From Bacteroidales bacterium UBA4912 (GTDB taxonomy: Bacteria; Bacteroidota; Bacteroidia; Bacteroidales; Dysgonomonadaceae), in NCBI GenBank assembly GCA_002398875.1, contig DHCC01000066.1, positions 1-11,428 on the forward strand: 11,428 nt of DNA. Direction: 5' to 3'. Of this stretch, positions 6,755 to 11,428 are shown piece after piece (the first letter of the stretch is position 1; every line of letters starts with the position of its first letter). A program made the translations under genes and the position numbers. Under the pieces are notes generated by a model. That model searched no databases and was not told the origin of the DNA. It saw only the letters and a list, made by a program, of their open reading frames with translations.

Positions 6755-8239
6755 TTAATAGCCTGGGTTTTGCCACATATAGTCACTGTCTGAGTTCACA
6801 TCTAATTCACGTTGAGGTATTGGAAAAATAAGTTGATATTCTTCCATATTATATTTTCCACCTCCACCTTCATCGGTGCGTTTAAAGTGATTATTCATTA
6901 CTTCCATAGCTTTACCGGACCGAACTAGATCGTACCATCTTAAGTATTCTCCTGCAAATTCAAGTCGACGTTCTTGAAATATCGCTTCTCTAAAAGCTTC
7001 TTTTGAGGGAATCGTTACTGAAGTAAGTGGGGCAATATTAGCTCTATTTCTGACCTCATTTAAAATCGAAAAAGCTTCTCCATCAGGAATATAACTTTGC
7101 TCATTTAAAACTTCTGCATACATCATCTTTATATCCGTATAACGTAATACAGGCATGTTTAACGCGTAATCTGATTTACTAGTAGGCTTTGTTCCTTGGG
7201 CATATTTGATATAAAATACAGAAACAGTATCTACAACACCTTGTAAAGTTGTATAGCCTTTTCGAAGATTAAATTTAGATCGGAGATCCCCGTTTTCATA
7301 AGCATTATATAATGTTGGAGATACGAGATTCGCACCAGATACACCTCCCCACGGAAATAACGAATCATAAACAAACTCATGTACAGCTTTGGCAACCCAT
7401 GAATTTCCTTGTCCAATATCGCCAGACATGAATTGTACCTGAAAGACATGCTCAGGGCTGTTATCATATCTATCTATAAAACAATGTGAATATTCTTCCG
7501 CTAAATAATATTTACTTGAATTAATAATTTCTTCTAACAAAGGTTTTGCCAAAGCGTGTTTATTTTGGAATAAAAGTAAACGAGCATTCATACCTTGAGC
7601 AGCGTATTTTGTTGCTCTCCCCAAATCTTTCGCAGACCACTCACTTGGTAATAAAGATGCTGCTGTTGAAAAATCCTGAGCTGCAAAATTTAAAGTTTCT
7701 TCTTGGGTACTTCGGGGGGTAACTTTTATTTCATCTACTTTCTTTACACCATCAATCAAAGGAACACCTCCATATATAAACCCTAAATAAAAATATGCAT
7801 AACCCCTTAAAAAGTATGCTTCACCCTTTATGTAAGATTTCCTATTTTCATCTTTGAAAGAAGTATTGTCAATATTGTCTAAAATTAAATTACAACGACT
7901 AATTAAAATCCAAAAATTATTCCATACATTAGACAGCAACGGTGTTGCTTCTGTATCTTGAAAGCGATGAACTCGATTGTGATCATAACTATTGATGGGA
8001 TCATCCTGGATATTATCGCTTCTACACTCAAGTAGGTTAATTATGTCGCCACTGTGTAAACTTCTTAGTGGTGCATAAGCACCGTTAATGGCTATTTCAA
8101 AGTCTTTTTCTGTTTGATAGAAACTTCCAGCATTATAAGTAGAAATGGGGCTTAAATCTAAATAATCGCTACATGAAATTCCTGATAACAAGAAAATTGC
8201 AATCAATAATATATTCGTTTGTTTTCTATAATTTTTCAT
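6755..8239 (-). CDS. SusD/RagB-family surface glycan-binding lipoprotein
   Basis: A 494-residue outer-membrane lipoprotein that caps the SusC barrel and captures glycan for import. The lipoprotein signal is plain: basic N-terminus, hydrophobic core (10-19) and lipobox SGISC with the lipidated Cys at 23, followed by SDYLDLSP, a typical SusD start. Family features follow: FYQTEKDFEIAINGAYAPL (41-59), the helical stretch SYIKGEAYFLRGYAYFYLG of the TPR-like core, ATKYAAQGMNARLLL, the C-terminal block FREAIFQERRLEFAGEYLRWYDL, and an end of IPQREL then QNPGY. Length is usual for the family. The ATG lies ten bases after the stop of the SusC gene, so the two are co-transcribed. The sequence does not reveal which glycan it binds. 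Confidence 0.96.
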   Translation of the reverse strand: MKNYRKQTNILLIAIFLLSGISCSDYLDLSPISTYNAGSFYQTEKDFEIAINGAYAPLRSLHSGDIINLLECRSDNIQDDPINSYDHNRVHRFQDTEATPLLSNVWNNFWILISRCNLILDNIDNTSFKDENRKSYIKGEAYFLRGYAYFYLGFIYGGVPLIDGVKKVDEIKVTPRSTQEETLNFAAQDFSTAASLLPSEWSAKDLGRATKYAAQGMNARLLLFQNKHALAKPLLEEIINSSKYYLAEEYSHCFIDRYDNSPEHVFQVQFMSGDIGQGNSWVAKAVHEFVYDSLFPWGGVSGANLVSPTLYNAYENGDLRSKFNLRKGYTTLQGVVDTVSVFYIKYAQGTKPTSKSDYALNMPVLRYTDIKMMYAEVLNEQSYIPDGEAFSILNEVRNRANIAPLTSVTIPSKEAFREAIFQERRLEFAGEYLRWYDLVRSGKAMEVMNNHFKRTDEGGGGKYNMEEYQLIFPIPQRELDVNSDSDYMWQNPGY

Positions 8240-8249
8240 ATCACAGAGT

Positions 8250-11200
8250 TTAAAAATTTAAATCAATTCCAATACTGTATCTCCTCGATAATCCATAAGT
8301 TGCATTATCAACTCCTGCAGAAGTTGTTTCGTTTCCCCAATTTGAAGATTCAGGAGAAGGTCCTATATAATTGTCCCATGTGAATAAATTATCCCCCATT
8401 ACATAAATTCTGAGATTATTAAACCCAAAACGTTGACTTAGTGATTTGGGAAGATTGTATCCTAAGGTTAAGTTCTTGATTCTTAGAAAAGAAGCATCAT
8501 ACACATACCAATCTGAGAATCCAGGATTACTACCAAAACGCATATTAGATTTTCCATCAAACGATAAATCTACACTTGCTAAGTAGGGATTTTGAGGATA
8601 TGGGTTTTCACCGTTAGGAGAATCAGGTTTATATGAATTAACCCAATGTTGTAAGGAATTCATTCCTTGAAATTGCCCTCCATCGAAGTATCGATGAGCA
8701 AGATGCCATATTTTTGAGCCAATTTGACCTTGCAATAAAATATTTAAATCAAAATTACCATATTTAAGACTATTATTTAATCCAAAAATCAAATCAGGTT
8801 GATTGTTACCTATTATCGTCAAATCATTCGAATCAATTTTTCCATCTTTATTGACATCCACAATTTTTGTATTACCAGCTTCCTGTCCCTTTACAATAGG
8901 AACAAGAGGATTTCCGTTTGCGTCAAAATCTTCAGGCATTAATAATCCATCTGTTTTGTACATATAGAAGCTTCCAATTGCTTCACCGACTTTAGTAATA
9001 AAGGCTGGACTGCTAAAAGCTGAGATGATAATCGGAGCATCATCTATTCCCAATTTTTTTACCTCATTTGTATTCTTTGATAAGTTTAAGGAAGTTATCC
9101 AATTAAATTTGTTCTTTCTAATATTGTGAGTCGTCAGTTCAAACTCCCATCCTCTATTCTGCACTTTACCCAAATTAGAACGCATAGAACCATGCCCTGT
9201 CATATAAGAAACATTGCTATTCAAGAGCATATCCTTTGTATCATCTATGTAATAATCAAGATTAGCTTGTATCCGATTATTAAATGCAGAAAAATCTAAA
9301 CCAATTCCCTTGGTGACTTTAGTTTCCCAACCAAGATCGGGATTACCAAATGATGAGGGAGCTAAACCGTTGGCTACAACCCCATTAAAGTTGTAATTTG
9401 CTATGCCTAACGCTGCAATATGTTCATAATTACCAATATTGTCATTACCGGCAACTCCAGCCATTATCCTCAACTTCAAAAGATCTAACCATTCGAGATT
9501 TTGCAAAAATTTTTCTCTATCTATTTTCCATCCAACAGATGCGGATGGAAACCAACCCCATTTGGTATCACGTCCAAACCTCGAAGAACCGTCCCTACGT
9601 AGATTAAGTGTTAATAAGTATTTATCGTCAACATTGAAATTTAATCTACTAAAGAAGGACGCAATTGCATTTTTTGCTTCTGTTGTTGAACCATCTGTTT
9701 TGGTTGATGCAACGTTGAGAGTGTAGATTAAATCATTGGGATAATCCTTTGCTGCAGCAGATATAAAATAAGATTTATTACTTTCATAACTTTGACCTAC
9801 CAATAAATTAATATCAAATAGTGATTTTATTTTTGGAGCAAAAACTAATGTGTTTTGTATCGAAGGATTATAATTCTGGCTCACGCTTGCATTCCCGTAA
9901 GATGGATTACCTACATTAACATTTTTGGGTTTGAAGAATGAATTTTGAGATTCAGTATAATTATACCCGAATTGTGATCTAAAAGAAAGAGAACTTGTTA
10001 TCTTTAATTCTCCCCATACATTAGTAAGTACTTTATTAATTTTGTCCTCCCTGTGAGTTTGTTTTAATTCTTGGATAGGATTTACGTATGCAAATGCACC
10101 TTCTGTATATCCTGTTTCTTCTGTATTTCCGTCGATTGGAACAATTGGAGGAAAAACAGCTCCTCTATGAATACTGCTTACTCCCGTTATCGGTTGTTTT
10201 GTGGAAAATGAAGGGGCTATATTCATCCCTATTTGCAAGTTATCTGCTACGTTAAGTGTCGTATTTAACCTAAAATTAAACCTGTCATAACCTGTTTCAA
10301 TCAAAATACCATCTTGTTTCATATATGACCCCGAAATAAGAAAAGTCCCAATATCTCCACCTCCCGAAACACTTAAATTATAGTTTTGTATAGGTGCTAT
10401 TCTGTATAATTCAGCTTGCCAATCTGTATCAGGCAGTGACTCAGGATCGTTTAACCAACTTTCCGGAATTTGTTCAGCGGCCGTGCGAGCGCTCATAGGA
10501 TCTGATAAGCTTCCACCTCTTCTCAAATAACTCATGTTTTTTGCCCAAATATTGTAAGCCAAAAACTCATCCCTGTTCATCAAATCGTAAACACCATCAA
10601 CCTTTTGGAGCCCATAATATGCATTAAAATTAAAAGTTGGTTTTTGTTTTGCACCATTTTTTGTTGTAATCAGTACTACACCATTAGCACCACGCGCTCC
10701 ATAGATTGCTGCAGATGAAGCGTCTTTTAATACCTCAATTGATTCAATATCATTAAGATTGAAGTCTTGAATATTAGCTACGGGAATTCCATCCACAACA
10801 TACAAAGGAGCATTTGATGCGTTGATTGTACCAATACCTCTAATAGAAATACTTAGTTCTTTTCCAGGTTCACCACTAAGTTCCCTCGCTCTAACTCCGG
10901 CTAATTGTCCTGCCAAAGCTTCACCTAAAGTTGCCACAGCCCTTGAATCCAAGGATTCAGATTTAATTTTTGAAACACTCCCGGTAAGATTTTGTTTTTT
11001 TACAGTTCCATACCCTACAGCAACAACCTCTTCTAAGCTAATTGATTCTTCTTCCATTCGGACATTAATTATTGTTTGATTTCCTACCACAAACTCTAGT
11101 GCTCTCATCCCAATAAATGAAAATACCAATGTCGTGGTCTCAGAAATATTTGTTATAGAATAATTGCCATCGATATCTGTAACTGTACCTTGCGAAGGTT

Positions 11201-11428
11201 TATCTTTTACAACAATTGTCGCCCCGATAACGGGCTCTCCATTTGAATCGGTAACGGTACCCCTCACGGTTTTCCCTTGCTGTTGAAGAGTTTGCACCAA
11301 ATTTGTAATTGTGCTTGCGGTTTGTTGGGCCTTTTTCGAGAGAACAATATAGTTTTTCTCAAAATCGTAACCGATATCTGTGCCGCTGAAGGTTTGGTTC
11401 AGGCATTCGGATACTTTGTCCGATTTGT
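8250..11428 (-). CDS. SusC/RagA-family TonB-dependent outer-membrane transporter with STN domain (5' partial)
   Basis: The frame is open to the right edge, giving 1058 visible residues; the true start and signal peptide are outside the window. Visible residues 1-32 (with SECLNQTFSGTDIGY and YIVLSKK) are the end of an STN (secretin/TonB short N-terminal) domain. A carboxypeptidase-regulatory-like beta-sandwich follows (about 52-125: GTVTDSNGEPVIGATIVVKD). The SusC signature EVVAVGYGTVKKQNLTGSV begins at about 133, where the TonB box lies. The plug domain (RGIGTINASNAPLYVVDG, SIEVLKDASSAAIYGARGANG) comes next, then the 22-strand barrel, ending in YSIGIDLNF with the terminal Phe typical of outer-membrane proteins. 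Near the end of the barrel (about 8820-8860) DVNKDGKIDSNDL is a calcium-loop-like motif common in SusC proteins. It imports oligosaccharides with TonB energy together with the SusD encoded ten bases downstream. The STN domain usually signals through a FecR-type anti-sigma factor. A TTG at 11300 could be mistaken for the start but lies inside the conserved frame. Confidence 0.97.
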   Translation of the reverse strand, partial: KSDKVSECLNQTFSGTDIGYDFEKNYIVLSKKAQQTASTITNLVQTLQQQGKTVRGTVTDSNGEPVIGATIVVKDKPSQGTVTDIDGNYSITNISETTTLVFSFIGMRALEFVVGNQTIINVRMEEESISLEEVVAVGYGTVKKQNLTGSVSKIKSESLDSRAVATLGEALAGQLAGVRARELSGEPGKELSISIRGIGTINASNAPLYVVDGIPVANIQDFNLNDIESIEVLKDASSAAIYGARGANGVVLITTKNGAKQKPTFNFNAYYGLQKVDGVYDLMNRDEFLAYNIWAKNMSYLRRGGSLSDPMSARTAAEQIPESWLNDPESLPDTDWQAELYRIAPIQNYNLSVSGGGDIGTFLISGSYMKQDGILIETGYDRFNFRLNTTLNVADNLQIGMNIAPSFSTKQPITGVSSIHRGAVFPPIVPIDGNTEETGYTEGAFAYVNPIQELKQTHREDKINKVLTNVWGELKITSSLSFRSQFGYNYTESQNSFFKPKNVNVGNPSYGNASVSQNYNPSIQNTLVFAPKIKSLFDINLLVGQSYESNKSYFISAAAKDYPNDLIYTLNVASTKTDGSTTEAKNAIASFFSRLNFNVDDKYLLTLNLRRDGSSRFGRDTKWGWFPSASVGWKIDREKFLQNLEWLDLLKLRIMAGVAGNDNIGNYEHIAALGIANYNFNGVVANGLAPSSFGNPDLGWETKVTKGIGLDFSAFNNRIQANLDYYIDDTKDMLLNSNVSYMTGHGSMRSNLGKVQNRGWEFELTTHNIRKNKFNWITSLNLSKNTNEVKKLGIDDAPIIISAFSSPAFITKVGEAIGSFYMYKTDGLLMPEDFDANGNPLVPIVKGQEAGNTKIVDVNKDGKIDSNDLTIIGNNQPDLIFGLNNSLKYGNFDLNILLQGQIGSKIWHLAHRYFDGGQFQGMNSLQHWVNSYKPDSPNGENPYPQNPYLASVDLSFDGKSNMRFGSNPGFSDWYVYDASFLRIKNLTLGYNLPKSLSQRFGFNNLRIYVMGDNLFTWDNYIGPSPESSNWGNETTSAGVDNATYGLSRRYSIGIDLNF

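Noticed and set aside
7231..7467. 78-residue minus-strand frame inside susD
   Set aside because: It is in another frame within a clear SusD gene and resembles nothing known to me.
9398..11079. Plus-strand open frames opposite susC (9398-9607, 9439-9726, 10822-11079)
   Set aside because: They are antisense to a conserved TonB-dependent receptor and have no protein-like features of their own.
11298..11300. TTG as the start of the SusC-like protein
   Set aside because: The frame continues upstream with recognisable STN-domain sequence, and a protein starting here would lack the signal peptide it needs.

Overview
The window looks like part of a polysaccharide (or glycoconjugate) utilization locus from a Bacteroidota bacterium. 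The evidence is an adjacent SusC/SusD pair with its family signatures, lipoprotein signals of the Bacteroidota outer-membrane type, AT-rich leaders without clear Shine-Dalgarno sites, and low GC over most of the window. All genes are on the minus strand, so transcription runs from the right end (11428) to the left end (1).

Layout in order of transcription. First is a SusC-type TonB-dependent transporter whose 5' end lies beyond the right edge; the visible part starts inside an STN signalling domain (8250-11428). Ten bases later comes its SusD partner lipoprotein (6755-8239). A strong hairpin follows directly after susD (6705-6745). A 182-base gap carries this hairpin, a weak promoter candidate and three tandem copies of an 8-base unit. 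After the gap comes a second tight cluster: a beta-helix lipoprotein related to GH28 (5328-6572), a secreted neutral-ceramidase-like metal hydrolase candidate (3774-5294), a FucP-type sugar symporter (2573-3769), a protein of the L-fucose/L-arabinose isomerase fold (1218-2576), a PfkB-family sugar kinase (57-1205), and the first 21 codons of a further gene, possibly a KpsF/GutQ-type SIS sugar-phosphate isomerase (1-64). Several junctions are very short or overlap (4-base gap, 4-base overlap, 8-base overlap), which argues for one transcript with coupled translation.

Working model (inference). SusCD brings a glycan fragment across the outer membrane. The beta-helix lipoprotein and the ceramidase-like exported protein process it at the surface or in the periplasm. 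The FucP-like symporter imports the free sugar, the isomerase-like protein turns an aldose into a ketose, the PfkB kinase phosphorylates the ketose, and the SIS protein, if that is what it is, interconverts sugar phosphates. The substrate cannot be named from sequence alone. The isomerase fold suggests a fucose- or arabinose-like sugar. The unusual points are a PfkB kinase where an FGGY fuculokinase would be expected, and two extracytoplasmic enzymes that both depart from the known catalytic patterns of their families. Regulation is likely through an ECF sigma/anti-sigma (FecI/FecR-like) pair outside the window, because the SusC carries an STN domain.

Base composition is uneven. The pfkB gene and the 3' half of the isomerase-like gene are visibly richer in GC than the centre of the window. 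No RNA genes, CRISPR arrays or insertion sequences were recognised, and no gap between genes exceeds 300 bases.
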